A stretch of 64,000 nucleotides of DNA, from positions 22,596,450 through 22,660,449 of the forward strand of contig NC_092648.1 in the NCBI RefSeq assembly GCF_032118995.1, given 5' to 3'. Position numbers and translations under genes: made by a program. Origin of the DNA: Asterias amurensis (Eukaryota; Echinodermata; Asteroidea; Forcipulatida; Asteriidae). The notes under the pieces were generated by a model. That model saw only the letters and a program-made list of their open reading frames with translations, did not search any database and had not been told where the DNA came from. Position 1 is the first letter of the stretch. Every line of letters begins with the position of its first letter. Below are positions 1 through 12,367 of the stretch, in pieces.

Positions 1-226
1 AACAACCATCAAGTAAATCTTGTTATAAGGTTTACAAATTTTATACCTTTAAAAAATAATTTAACAATATCTTTTCCCAGATTTAATTGTTGATATCATC
101 TCTAAGCAATATTGCCGATTCTTATTCCTCTGTTTTATTTTCCTAAACTTCACATTGTTTTCAATCCATCTCTTTCTCTCTCCAAAACGCAGCTTCAACA
201 ACTTCCAACGCATTTCCAGCCTTTAG

Positions 227-3200
227 CAATGACAATGGTCAAGGTGTGGTTCTCGCATCTGAGATTCAAGACACTGAGGAAACCAAGAGCCCCGATCCCA
301 GCATAGAGACAAATGAGACGATGTCGTCACCTGACTCCAATCTGCAAAATGAGAATCCCATGCCTGTAAGCTATGAAGTTAAAAGTGCCGTCTCTTATAG
401 TTTGGGTGTTTATAAATGCTTTGTCCTTAGAAATTCAATCAGTATTCTTCATGAAGAAACACTTTCATTATGAGGAAACTCCTGAATTACTTTACATCAC
501 AGAAATTATGACGGTGTGCTAAATGTGTTTTATCCCCCCCCCCCAAAAAAAAAAAAAAAAAAACACAAAAAGAAAATAAATAAATAAATAAAAACATGTG
601 TAAATAAATAAAATACAATTTTTTTTTTAAATTGGGTTTAGAAAACCAGTTTCCCTGGGCCTAGCGTTTTACTTTTAAGTTCTGCTTTTTTTCAAAGTGG
701 ATGTTTTTGCTTTAATCTCTGTCTTTTACCGCTTTTCTCCCAGCTACTGTCTGGTGAAAAGCTTTAGATCTAAAATTTTGTCCCACACCTGGGAATAATG
801 TTCTTGCCTCTCAGGCAGGATCTGAAACCTTCAAAACGTTATTGTAGACTTCTCATCAACTATCCATACTGAAATTGTTTCATTGCAGAGCTCATGTTCG
901 TCAGATCCAGTATCAATGCAGGACTTTCTCAGTTTTGTGACTATCAATGTAAAGAAGGGTCGTCGTAGTGTCCTACCAGCCATCCCAAAGGTAAGTAGTT
1001 TATGGTTGCTGCTTGTAAAACAAAAAAAACAGTCATTGAAGTTGTTGTGTCAAGAACCAAACATTCAGCTCCAGGGTCTGATTTCATAAAACTGCCAAGC
1101 ACAAAAATATGCTTAGCATGAAATTTTCGCCGTGATAAAAAGAGGATTACCAACCAATTTTCCATTTGTTACATATTAGCTTGTTACTTGTATTCAGCTG
1201 TTGTTTGCTTATACTGAAAATCACGTGGAAATTTGGTTGGTAATACTGTTTTTATAAAGGCAAAAATTTCATGCTAAGCAAATTTTTGTGCTTAGCAGCT
1301 CTATGAAACTGGGCCCTGGTCTGAGGCGGGATTTGAACCGGGGTCCACAGAGGTGAATGCGGGGGAAAAAACTTAGCCAGTCTGAATGCCTAATTTATTG
1401 TGTCTAAATACAAATTGTCTTTACTTTGTCTTTTGCAGTTGACATCAGCACAGACAATAAGTGACCTACTGGAGAATCGCTTTCTCATCCAACCAAGGAA
1501 AGTGTTGTACGAATGGGCCATTAACCATCTGTCAACATCCATTGACAAGTAAGTCGTTAATTCCTGGCACATTTGAAAGGTAGGGTCATAGATTTGTTTT
1601 GTGTCAAGGTAAAGCTGATATATAGGCAACCACCCTCAGAAATTTGAGAAACGATTTATGCATGAACCGTTTCTCCGATTCAAATGTTTTGAGGTGGAAA
1701 ATTATCAAAACCATATTACTTAGAAGGGACTTCTTTTCTCAAAATAGTTTATACTTTCAACAGCTGCAGTGACCAAGTACATTTTAATGGTCATTTCAAA
1801 GTGCCAAAACGAGTACATCTATATTACGTTTGGTTTTTACCCATACACCGATGTGTGTTAGCACTGTATACTCAGTACTTTCCCGAGTCCTGTGAAAAAA
1901 TATCACAGGCATTACACGGGTGGGATTTCGAACCCACGACCCTTGCAACTCTAAAGCAGTGTCTTACCAACTAGACTACCGAGGTTGCCCGGTAGCTAGA
2001 GGCAGTCCGATGCAATTTTAACATCTATTATATGAGTACATCTATATTTCTGTGTGTCTGTGTTTAGGATGCAGGATGAAGTGAATGAGCAGGAGCAACG
2101 TCTGTCGGAGAATAACCCAACGGTTGTGACTCAAGTACAACACGCATCTCCTGAACATGTATGTATAAAAACAATCATTATCAAGAGCCCCCTAGGGTGG
2201 GTCCCTAGGAGAGCGGTATTTCTCAACCTGTGATTGCGTTACTTTGTTAGACTTTGTGTTGATAGATCAGGGCCCAATTTCATTGAGCAGCATGCTTAAG
2301 TAGAAAATATTGCTTAAATAGTTTTTGCTAAGCAAACATTCACAGAATGTACATGAGTAATGTTTTTTTTGGTTAGTAACTACATTTTAAGTAAGTATTA
2401 TTTTACTGTGCTAAACTACTTCTTGTGCTTAAGCAGCTCTATGAAATTGGGCCCTGTTCAAGTCTTGGGCTATATATCTGTATTCAGAATTAGTACAAAA
2501 ACAAAAATACATAAACAATGATGTATCTTTCCTGGGTTCACAACCTAAATCTCTTGAATGTTCTTGTTCAACAGGCGGCTGTACTCCATGAGCACATAGA
2601 ATCTCTGCACAAAGCCTGCAGTAAGATGTCTAAGCGTAGCTTCCAAGAATGGCGACTGAAGATGATCAGCAAGACCCATCAGTCTCTCCAGGTCAGAGAA
2701 ACGTTGGACATTTGTTTCATTTATGTACTATTTAACTGAATCAGGGGATGTGCTGGGTGTTATTTTTCAGGATTTGTTCTTGATATCGAGATTCTTCTAT
2801 AATCTCTTTGAGTATTAACATTTTCTTGAAAGGGAGAGAGAAATAGTTCACCTTTGTGTCAAACAAGGTGTTGTATATTGCTGGTGATGCACAGAGTCTT
2901 GTAGACCTGTAAACATATGGGAGGCACAGGATCTAATCCACTATATACAGGCATGATTCTTACTTTTTTAGTCGATGGAAAAATCACAAAAACTGTGATT
3001 AATTAGCCCAAAATGTCTGTTAATGCCTCAACCATGTGAATCTTTTTCAGGATGTTATAACAAATCTCAAGTTGTGCGTCCTTGTCCAAGTCCTACAAGC
3101 CAACTCCTTCTCTTTATATTTGTCCACAGTGTGTAGAAGCAGAATTGAATGAGATACTAGCATCGAGATCTTCCTCATCAGACGCATTGGACAAGGCAAT

Positions 3201-6200
3201 GGAAGACCTTGATAAATGTAAATATAACTTTTGTGCTTCTACATAACAACATGAAGGTGTTACAAAGGATTGGTTGAACTAACAAAATAGTCCCAGACAG
3301 TCTTCATGTTTTGTATGATCAACCATACACATGAAATAACAACAATAGGGAAGTTTGAACTAACTTCGTTGTTTGAGTCAGAAATTATAGTGAAAAACCA
3401 TCCACAATCCCCCTTTTTACTGTTTTCCAATCCAGATGTATATATTTATATAATTAATGTTTTTAAGAGCTTCATCCTTTTCGTATAAATTATTTGTAAT
3501 TTTGTATTTTAATGTAAATTGCCAAAGCCAAATAAATAACAATAACAATAATGGCGCTTTAAGAATACATTAAATGGAGAGTACATGTACAACGTCTTGC
3601 CACTGAAAGAGTCGATGCTTTCTGTTCTTTATCCATTAGTATTGTTGTACAAGCACTTTGACGCCGTTTCGTAGCAATTATTGCACTTTATAAGTTTCTT
3701 TCATTGTTTCTATGTTTCTGTTAGTAACTTTAATTTCCATTGCACTCCCAGATGAAGACAGCTTGGGTAAAGCCCTGAATAGACTTGAGCAAGTCCAACC
3801 ACCCAGTGAGGATCAAGTCATGGAGTTTGTTAACAACCAGAAGATGTTGGTCAATAGAACTGCCGAGGTTGACGAGATAAAGAAGACCACAGCTGCACTT
3901 GAAAGGTAAGTCAAATAAACTTCATTCATTTTTTTTTTTTTTTTATTAAAGGGAAGGTATACTTTTGGTAATCACTCTAAAAAATATTGGCAATACAAAA
4001 AAGTGCCAACCTTTTGAAAGGAAATTTTCACATGTTTAGTTTATCTACATTTATATAGGATTAAAGACAGTGGACACTATTGGTAATTGTCAAAGACTAG
4101 TCTTCACAGTTGGTGTATCTCAACATATGCATAAAAATAACAAACCTGTGAAAATTTGAGCTCAATTGGTCGTCGAAGTTGCGATATAATAATGAAAGAA
4201 AAAACACCCTCCGTCACATGAATTTGTGTGCTTTCTGATGCTTGATTTCGAGACCTCAAGTTCTAAACTTGAGGTCTTGAAATCAAATTCGTGGAAAATT
4301 ACTGATTTCTCGAAAACTACGTCACTTCAGAGGGAGCTGCTTCTCACAATGTTTTATACTATCAACCTCTCTCCCTTACTCATAATCAAGGAAGGTTTTA
4401 TGATGATAATTATTTTGAGTAATTACCAATAGTGTCCACTGCCTTTAAAACAATCGAAACAAAGGTATACTTTGCCTTTAAAGCAATTATCCATCGGGTG
4501 CCTTCTGGGTACTATTCACAGTCATTCATTATTTGGGAGTTTTATGGTAGCCAAACGTTGCCTTTTTCAGCACAACGAAGATTCATCCCAAGAACTGTCG
4601 TAGAAATTGAGGGCTCCCGTCCTCAAAGCCGACGCATGCGCAGATGACATGTCATCATTACCGTCGCAGAAACATCTGTCGTCGAAAACAAAAATTCCCT
4701 ATTGCCCTCCACGGGAGGGCCATATATGCCAGGAGTACCGGTTGTGACACTTGTCTTAAGGAAGACACTTACCATTATTGCTTTGTCCATGTGTTGTGTA
4801 ACGCACGTAAAAGAATCCAGAGCACTTATCGAAAAGAGAAGGGGTTCGCCTTGGTGTTTTTGGTTTGATTGGCTGCATGTTTCCTCAACAGCACCTTGTA
4901 TAACCAGTACATGGTGCTGTGTAAAGAGACAAGTCTCGTACTCAAAGCTCTAAAATACCTTACAGAAAAATACTGAATGTTGATGCAATTTGAGCTTCAC
5001 TGAGTAATTGATATGAGCCGATATAAGAAGCCACTATTATTATTTTTATTATTAGTCTGTGTTTCTTTAACTTTATTTAGCAATGCTGCGATTGATAAAA
5101 CAGGAATACTTGCATTGATTGAACGCACAGAAGTTCAGTTGACTCTACTTTGTAAACCCTTACAAGGTGCTACAATTGCGTCTCAGAATTCATAGCTTCA
5201 ATAACCTTTCATTCAAAATAAAAAAGGAATATTATACTAAGTGCCTTGAGTAGCTTCTTGGTAGATACATGCTTTAAGTAAGACTTTGGTATTAATGATA
5301 TTGTTAAAAATATTAATAATAACAAATTCTTATATAGCACATTTCACAATAAACCGTATCAATGCGCTTTTCATTAGTCCCCTGGTCATTGGGCCAATAA
5401 CTTCCCTTTATTCTTTCTCACTTCTCTATAAGGAGAGGGCTTTTTTATTCACAATATCAACATCTACCCTCGCAGGTACTCATTTATACCCCTAGGTGAA
5501 GAGAAGCAATTATAGTAAAGTATCTTGCTCAAGGACACAAGTGCCACGACCTGGATTCAAACCCATACTCCGGTGACTTAACCACCAGAACTTGAATTCG
5601 ATGCTCGAATTCGATTAACCACTCGGCCACGTCACTCTACAAGTGTTAGCACTACTTCTTTTACTTCTATAAGTACTTCTTCTATTTTCAGTGAATCTGT
5701 GAGACTCAAGTCAGAGATTGAGCTGTACGGGAAGGAGCTCGTTGATGTGAGAGAGGAAGAGAGGTTGATTGAGAGTCAGGTCACATCAGAAGATGGCCTC
5801 CGAGATGCTTTGGTTAAGCTAGAGGATCTCCATTGGTGAGTTGTGTTGCTGCTGTGAGAGCTTACCTTTAAGCCTGATTCCCACTTCACACACAAATGTT
5901 CATGACACAAGCTATAGACCGTATTGAATATGACGTCACCTTTCAAAGCTGCCCTACAACATGGCGTCTGTGAGCGTGTGCGTGGTGGGTGTGCGTACGT
6001 GTGCCATGTACAAATCTAACTGGTACTGCTGCGTGCTTCATTGATGTGCGCGTTAAAACGCGCATACGGTTTGCCCTACAAGATGGCGACTTTCTTCAAA
6101 AAAAAGGGGTTATTCAATACGGTCTATTGTGTCCAGCGCCGTTTTCCAAGTGTGACTCAAGAAAATACACTTTTGGCTTTCAATTCTTCACATGACCTTC

Positions 6201-9200
6201 ACTTTCAAAGCTTGTGTGTGAAGTAAATATGCACCAAGCTTACAGAGTAACAACCAAAATCGTGACCTTCACAGCAAATATAGACATCAAGCCAATTGCT
6301 TTTCTAAATTGTAATGATCACTAACTTGACTTTGTAATGCGTTTTTGTATAGTTTTGTTGCGGTTCTTTTGCATCTTTTACCCGAGTGTATTTTTTCTCT
6401 GTGCACTTTCCTCTTTCAACTTTTGCATATTTCTGTGCGTGATGTGTAGTACTTTTATAATGTTGATGGGGATCATGATACTGTATTTGATATACTGCTT
6501 TTCACAAATGTTCACTGCATGTTTTAAAAGGTTTTGTAGTTTATGTATTCTTAACATTTATTTTAAAGAAAACTTGCTGTACATTGAAACGCTTTACTTG
6601 ATGTTTTTAAACTCAGTACATTTTATGTATTCTTAATATTTATTTGTTTCAACTTGCTGTACAATGAGTCACTTTTGAACTTTGGGTCACTTGACTCAGT
6701 AAAATGTTGTGAATGAAAATAGACAACAACCAGTTTTGTAATTTTTAGTTTGCAACTGTGGAGGTTGAGGAAACAGTCTGAAGAGGAGCTAGTCTTTACT
6801 TTCCTGGAGGAATCCTTGGTCTTTGCCATCAAACTAGGAAAGAAGATTGGTAAGTTGAACTCAAGAATATATATATAAAAAACAGTAGTAGTTCAGCATT
6901 TATGACATAACGACTGCTGGGTGTTCAGGTTTGGGAAAAAGGGATGTGTGACCTTTTTAATTGTTTTGATTCGTGGTTTCTTGATTCAAGATTTAAAATT
7001 TGCGATTTATACAACAGGTCTAAAACAAATTTGTTGTTTTAAATCAAATATTTGAAGGAGTTGGATGTAATATAATGGAGCTGTTTAAGCACACAATATT
7101 GCTTGTACATTTTCTGCTAAATAAATATAAGCAGGATACTAGTCAAAGATGGTACATGTGATATGGTATTCAAATGTCTATTTACTTAGAGGCAGTGGAC
7201 ACTATTGGTAATTACTCAAAATAATAATTAGCATAAAACCTTACTTGGTAACGAGTAATGGGGAGAGATTGATTGATAGTATAAAACATTGTGAGAAGTG
7301 GCTCCCTCTGAAGTGCCATAGTTTTCGAGAAATGAGTAATTTTCCACGAATTTGATTTCGAGACCTCAGATTTAGAACTTGAGGTCTCAAAATCAACCAT
7401 CTAAATGCACACATCTTCGTGTGACAAGGGTGTTTTTTCTTTCATTAATATCTCGCAACTTCGAAGACCAATTGAGCTTAAATTTTCACAGGTTGGTTAT
7501 TTGATGCATATGTTGAGATACACAATGTGAGAAGACTGGTCTTTGTCAATTACCAATAGTGTCCACTGTTTTAAAGTACTAAGGATTACTTTACTTTACC
7601 AACTGTACTTATTCATGACAGTTCTTAGAAAATGTTGATTCAGGACGATCATTTGTAATTGGTGTATATTTTGTTTTACCTGAAATGAACACATTGTTTA
7701 ACAAAAATTTTGTTTATTTGATTTATTTGCTTTATAAACCTGTGAACTCTGCAGAAAGCAGTGGTGGGGGCTACAGCGAAATATCCAGCCTGCACTTGGA
7801 CAGCTCTTTTGCTGGTAAGTTATCAAATTTCTATAACTTTGTAAGCTAATCTCAGCTAATCTCTGTAAGATAATCTCTGTAAGCTAATAGTGATAAACAT
7901 AATATTTATACATACCACTTTTGTCTAGGGCTGTTTCAGAGTGCTTGTAATTCTTTGGGGGGGGGGGGGTTCCAGAAAAATTGTGTGTCATATGAAATAG
8001 AAGGCATGACATTCTTCCTACTTTAGTCTAATGATCTAAAATTGGTTTGGCCTTGGAATAATCAGGAAAAACTGTGAATTATTATTAAACTCTAAACTAA
8101 GCTTGGGCGATATCACGATATTATCGAATATTGCGATATTAATTTGGACACGATTTCGATATCGGATGGATTTGGTTTTAATCGAAATATCGATATATCG
8201 CGATATATCGCAATATATCGCGATAATCGCGATAATCACGATATATCGATTAAATATCGCGGTGTATTTGCTAGCTGATACCCCATAGGTTTGGAGTAAA
8301 ACCAGAAGAATAGGTCATTAGAACACCTCTCTTATACTAGGACTGTCTCTTCTACAACTTTCACTTGGAGTTTTAAGACTGATGATGTCAAATTCCATTA
8401 ATCGCGATTTTATCGAATATCGCGATATATTGTCGGCGATATATCGTGAATAAAATAAATCGATATCGCCCAAGCTTACTCTAAACTATAACGAACAATT
8501 AGGTCAGCCTTTGTACTTGTATCCTTGTATCCAAGGACCAAATATCTTGCTTGAATTGTGCTCCTTATTACAATAAAAAGGACAGGGCCCAATTTCATAA
8601 AGCTGTTAAGCAGATTATTCTGCCAGGCAAAGTTCTGTGCTAAACAAGAAATAAGTGGGGTACCATCCACAGCATTGGTAACCTGTTTTCGCTAAGTTTT
8701 TGTGCTTACAAGGTTTGTTGCCTTCATGCTTTATGAAATTTGGCCCAGTCCTGTTGATGCTTGATCAGACAGATTATGATGGGATTATTCTGATGCATAT
8801 TTTGTTCTCTCCTGTCTCTTGATCCCATTAGCTGATAATGGAGTCAGTGCTCATCTTGCCCATAACCTCATCAAGGCAAGCGTTGATGTTACACTCCTAC
8901 ACTCAAGACATCCAACCACTGCAACCCTCAAACTGGTATGTCACTATTTATCTGGGCACTCATCTTCTACAGGCAAAGTACCTTTGGTTTTTGGAACCGT
9001 TTGATTGTTAATCCTATATAAATGTGTACAATATACTAACATGGCAAATTTCATTTCAAAAGTAGGTCAAGTTTTTGAGATATCCGGAGCGAATATGTCC
9101 ACACAGGAAGAATAATACCTATTATAGGATTACACAACTTGTGAAACGTTACTGACCAATAACGTTTCTCAAATTCAAGCTTTTGGGCAAAGTATACCTT

Positions 9201-10631
9201 CCCTTTTGAAGCACAACATTCGCCACTACAAAAAACTGAAAAATGGTTGAAGAATCCACAGGGAACATGATGTGGCTTTTTTAGCAATCTGTGCGGTAAA
9301 GTTAAAATCAAGTCAAGTCAATCAAATTTTTAACAGATTTTTGGAAGGTTCACATCCTCTTCCTGTTTTTTTTTTAATAGTTGCTTCAAGACGTGTCTGA
9401 GATGGTTGAACAGGCTGATGGCATTGCTGATGAAATAGACAGAGTTAGCTACAGACATGTGGTCACCCTTAACGAGACAAAGTAAGTCGAGTCACATTTT
9501 CTATCACCTATCTTTATCAGTGTTGCTATTTGATCAAGTATGATTGATCAAATCCATTTGTTGCGATAATTAAAACGTGCCATGTTGACTCTAAAAAGTT
9601 GACCAACACAAACAAGTGGACTGATGAATTTTTTTCAATATTTCATGATGTATTATATATATATTTTTTTTCAGTGTGACTGTTGAGTTTTCTAATCTGG
9701 ATGCGATGGTTAAGTTCTGGGTGACGTTTGGTCTTCGGCCTGGCAGCTACCCCTTTGGTGTCATCTCAACTGACTTCAAGCACAAAATCGGAATACTGAA
9801 GTAAGTCGTGTTGAAGCACAGTGGTGGTCAGCACAGTGCTTTAGTATTCACATATTTTTCTTGGGGATCATAAGACATTGTTTGAAGATTCCCCATGTTC
9901 TGCCAAAAGTGGTCGTGTAGCATGCACTGTAGTTGGTTGCCTCCAAGTTGCTTGTAAAACCTTTCCTCATGTGAAAAGGCCCTACTTTATTAAGACCCCG
10001 ATTTTTGCTCTTTAAATTCCCTTAAAGGGAAGGTACCTGTTTGGTAAATACTCAAAACAAATATTACCTTAAAAACTGACTTGGTAACAAGCATTGGAGA
10101 GCTGTTGATATTATAAAACATTGTGAGAAATGACTCCCTCTGAAGTAACTTAGTTTTTTGAGAAAGAGGTAATTTCTCACTAAAATAATAAAATTTTTCT
10201 AGCTAGAAGTCTTTAATTCTTATCTGAAAGCACACAAATTCGTCCAACAAGGGTGTTTTTTCTTTCATCATTTCCTCGCAACTTCGATGACCAATTGAGC
10301 CCAAATTTTCACAGGGTTGTTATTTCATGGTTATGATGGGATACACCAATTGAGAAGACTGGTCTTTGACAATTACCAAACGTGTACCTTCCCTTTAATA
10401 AAATATTGTGTTCATGTACATGTGTACATGTAATTTGTGCACGGTATTTCTTTTCACAGAGAAAAAAAATCAACCTTTTAAATTCCTTTTCTTGTTTTGT
10501 TTTTTGTCAGGGAGGAAGACGTCAAAGAAGAGGTTGGTAAAGTGACGCCTGGATTTGCATACTTTAGTCGACTGGTTGAGAGTATAGACAGAATGATCGA
10601 CAGATTCATACCAAGCCCACCTACAATCTGA
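227..10631 (+). CDS. KNL1: KNL1 kinetochore scaffold, C-terminal part (14 exons, 5' incomplete)
   Basis: Exons read as 227-365, 889-990, 1439-1548, 2068-2158, 2575-2691, 3130-3217, 3752-3905, 5692-5835, 6749-6849, 7755-7814, 8832-8935, 9381-9481, 9675-9800 and 10511-10631 (TGA). All introns are GT-AG and every phase joins, giving about 518 residues. Order: an acidic Ser/Thr-rich end of the disordered region; a segment beginning MQDFLSFVTINV like the Spc7/KNL1 MELT-distal domain; a long charged coiled coil (exons 3-8); then a C-terminal RWD-type region with LLQDVSEM, VTVEFSNLDAMVKFW and a final helix. KNL1 links the MIS12 complex to BUB1/BUB3 and PP1 at the outer kinetochore; its RWD pair binds the NSL1 tail. 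Human KNL1 is about 2,340 residues, so MELT repeats and the PP1 motif must lie left of the window. The first exon could instead start at 220 (two acceptors). Identification rests on remembered family similarity; the RWD end is the strongest part. Confidence 0.75.
1072..1318. mobile_element. GGGCCC-type palindromic MITE in KNL1 intron
   Basis: The ends are inverted copies of a motif reading GGGCCCAATTTCATAGAGC, followed by TTAGCACAAAAATTTGC-like arms. It has no coding capacity. The same family recurs at 2268, 8583, 11035, 23060, 26093, 28190, 41149, 50694, 53670 and 58760. Confidence 0.75.
1828..2008 (-). mobile_element. tRNA-derived SINE (family 1) in KNL1 intron
   Basis: On the minus strand it starts with a tRNA-like head: an A-box region TAGTCTAGTTGGTAAGAC and a B-box GTCGTGGGTTCGAAATCCC. 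A tail with ACTCGGGAAAGTACTGAG and TAACACACATCGGTGTATGG follows. Matching copies lie at 18311, 24518, 21622 and 17231. The internal pol III promoter boxes are readable, but the head does not fold as an intact tRNA. Confidence 0.7.
2268..2456. mobile_element. GGGCCC-type palindromic MITE in KNL1 intron
   Basis: Starts CAGGGCCCAATTTCATTGAG and ends with the inverted counterpart AGCTCTATGAAATTGGGCCC. Same family as the element at 1072. Intron 4 of KNL1. Confidence 0.75.
4061..4448. mobile_element. ~385-bp TTAA-bounded MITE (GTGGACACTATTGG family) in KNL1 intron
   Basis: Terminal inverted repeats read TTAAAGACAGTGGACACTA on the left and the complement TAGTGTCCACTGCCTTTAA on the right. The centre carries imperfect palindromes around GAGACCTCAAGTTCTAAAC. 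TTAA is present at both ends, as for piggyBac-like target sites. No ORF of transposase type. At least nine relatives lie in this window. Confidence 0.8.
4725..4960 (+). mobile_element. SINE-like repeat fragment (GTAAAAGAATCCAG type)
   Basis: Contains a core with TGTTGTGTAACGCACGTAAA, then an AAAAGAGAAGGGGTTCGCC block. I recognise this as a common dispersed SINE body in marine deuterostomes. A shorter relative of the middle section (CTTCGGATGTGACGTAAAGC) occurs at about 40870 and 50410. The boundaries are approximate. Confidence 0.45.
5328..5640 (-). mobile_element. tRNA-derived SINE (family 2, Ser/Leu-like head) in KNL1 intron
   Basis: Minus strand reads GTGGCCGAGTGGTTAATCG (A box) and later GGGTTTGAATCCAGGTCG (B box), followed by a body with AAGATACTTTACTATAATTG and a tail near TATAGCACATTTC. 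Related body fragments occur at about 39180-39330 and 48710-48850. Long extra sequence between the boxes mimics a type II tRNA variable arm with a repeated GAATTCGA stretch. Confidence 0.6.
7185..7574. mobile_element. ~385-bp MITE (GTGGACACTATTGG family), inverse orientation
   Basis: Begins near TTAGAGGCAGTGGACACTA and ends AGTGTCCACTGTTTTAA. The internal sequence is the reverse of the copy at 4061. It lies in the KNL1 intron before the 7755 exon. The termini are slightly worn. Confidence 0.75.
8099..8477. mobile_element. 379-bp ATCG-palindromic MITE with 10-bp target duplication
   Basis: Ends are AAGCTTGGGCGATATC and its exact complement. Both flanks carry ACTCTAAACT (8089-8098 and 8478-8487). 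Both ends are filled with overlapping GATATATCG-type self-complementary strings. A 10-bp duplication fits Mutator-like rather than hAT (8 bp) transposition. Located in KNL1 intron 10. Confidence 0.85.
8583..8748. mobile_element. GGGCCC-type palindromic MITE, diverged
   Basis: Starts CAGGGCCCAATTTCATAAAG and ends TTTATGAAATTTGGCCCAG. Same family as the element at 1072, shorter middle. KNL1 intron. Confidence 0.65.
10022..10398. mobile_element. ~377-bp TTAA-bounded MITE, GGGAAGGTACC subfamily
   Basis: Termini TTAAAGGGAAGGTACC and GGTACACG-type complement ending CCCTTTAA. The middle shares TATAAAACATTGTGAGAAA and CTCCCTCTGAAGT with the GTGGACACTATTGG family, so it is a sister subfamily. Others of this subfamily lie at 40495, 50014 and 58418. 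KNL1 last intron. Confidence 0.75.
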
Positions 10632-10643
10632 GCAGGTTCACTC

Positions 10644-10649
10644 AATAAA
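10644..10649 (+). promoter_or_regulatory. Poly(A) signal of KNL1
   Basis: AATAAA lies 13 bases past the KNL1 stop codon. If used, the 3' UTR is very short. No stronger signal was noticed in the next few hundred bases. Confidence 0.5.
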
Positions 10650-11034
10650 TGTCAGCAAACGCTGTGAACCAATCTTTCAAATGATTTCTTTGTTTTCACT
10701 TTTAGATTGAATGTTTGAAGTAACTGAATTAATAGTATTGTATATATTTGTAAGATATTTAAGAGTGCAGATGGTACAAGGACCGGATCAGTGTGGTTGG
10801 ATGCAGCCAAGAGTTGTTTGATTAAATTATATTGCAAGGTACGACTCTATAGTTGAAGAACCTATGTTATCAGCAGGTTACTCTAATAGTTTGTATGTAA
10901 ATTTTCACCACATTTTCTGCCACTTTTACTGGTTAGTTTTGCTCAACTTCCCTTTCATAACAAAATGTCACCATTTCCTTGAATTTTTCCCAATGCTCGA
11001 GTCAAGATAAATGGTAACCACTGAATGACCTTAT

Positions 11035-11288
11035 CAGGGCCCAATTTCATAACTCTGCTTCCCGCCGAATTCTGCGTTTACGATCACGATTCCCCACTTA
11101 CATGCATGCGCCGAATTTCTGCGCTAGCCCTATAAGCGTAGAATGCCTAGTAACGTGGAGTACGCACGCGCAGAAGCCAAAACTCGCCGCTAACCCGAGA
11201 AATGCGCTTGCCGTAAGCATAGAATTCCCTGCTTCGGTAAGCGCAGATTCTGTGCTTGCGGTAAGCAGAGCCATGAAATTGGGCCCAG
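11035..11288. mobile_element. GGGCCC-type MITE, GC-rich 'TAAGC' variant
   Basis: Left end CAGGGCCCAATTTCATAAC, right end CCATGAAATTGGGCCCAG. Inside are repeated CTGCGTTTACG / CGTAAGCGCAGA-type inverted blocks. A diverged sister lies at about 53670-53909. Confidence 0.7.
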
Positions 11289-11289
11289 C

Positions 11290-11620
11290 TCATCAGAACC
11301 AAATGACATGGTACTGCTTACTGCAGAATTCTGCAACGACATTCTATAGACGATGTGACCTATGTTTACATTCAAACCGCCCTCTGTTGACAAAACACTA
11401 CATACGTCATGTTTCGCCGGGCACTGAGTTGCGTAGTCAAAGTAAGATTGCGTACACTTTCTAGCTGGCTGCCAAAACACAAAGGTTTTGCCTGGCGGTA
11501 TGCGCGCGAATCATGTTATGGTTTTCGTGTGAAGTCAGAGGTCACATGGTCTATAGAATCACATTGTTTACAGAGTGCTGAACCTGCAGAGTTCTCTGGC
11601 CAGCAGTGACATGAAATTGG
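11290..11620. mobile_element. Nested palindromic element (CTATAGACGATGTGACC type inside GGGCCC type)
   Basis: An inner element with ends TCTATAGACGATGTGACC and the near-complement GGTCACATGGTCTATAGA sits about 11345-11568. The outer flanks ACTGCTTACTGCAGAATTC and the right-hand GACATGAAATTGGGCTTA look like a split GGGCCC-type element. A fragment of the inner family occurs at about 31404-31450. Confidence 0.5.
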
Positions 11621-11982
11621 GCTTAGTATCTCGTAGATGAAAACAAGTCGAAAACACTTTCAAATAGAATTTTGGACCAGCAGTGAACAGGGTGCGGACA
11701 ATTTTGAACAATACTGGTTTGTAGTGTACTACTGAGATTTGGTGGTAAAAAAAAATCAAATAGTATGAGCATATCGGGCAAAATTTACACAGACTATACT
11801 GCAGGCCTGATGCTTCGATTCTGAAAGGGGTAAGGGCATCAAGGCATTTTCTCCTCAAGGGCACATCAACAAGGGAACTTATGACCAATGTTGACACATT
11901 TGTTTGTAATGTTCTGTCCAGCTAATTTACATAAGGTCGACCGCTAAAACTGAAATTTATTTGTGTTGACCTGGAGTTGCTC

Positions 11983-12367
11983 TTAAAGGCAGTGGACACT
12001 ATTGGTAATTGACAAAGACTAGCCTTCACAGTTGGTGTATCTCAACATATGCATAAAATAACAAACCTGTGAAAATTTAAGCTCAATCGGTCATCGAATT
12101 TGCGAGATAATAATGAAAGAAAAAAGCACCCTTGTCACACGAAGTTGTGTGCGTTTAGATGGTTGATTTCGAGACCTCAAGTTCTAAATCTGAGGTCTCA
12201 AAATCAAATTCGTGGAAAATTACTTCTTTCTTGAAAACTATGGCACTTCAGAGGGAGCCGTTTCTCACAATGTTTTATACCATCAACCTCTCCCCATTAC
12301 TCGTCACCAAGAAAGGTTTTATGCTAATAATTATTTTGAGTAATTACGAAGTGTCCACTGCCTTTAA
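11983..12367. mobile_element. ~385-bp TTAA-bounded MITE (GTGGACACTATTGG family)
   Basis: TTAAAGGCAGTGGACACTA at the left, AAGTGTCCACTGCCTTTAA at the right, TTAA at both ends. Same orientation as the copy at 4061. Intergenic. Confidence 0.8.

Noticed and set aside
1914-1990. tRNA gene on the minus strand
   Set aside because: The A and B boxes are part of a repeated SINE; the arms do not form a proper cloverleaf and the sequence recurs in several copies.
4432-4953. Overlapping ORFs of 70-83 codons
   Set aside because: They fall in a MITE end and a SINE body inside a KNL1 intron.
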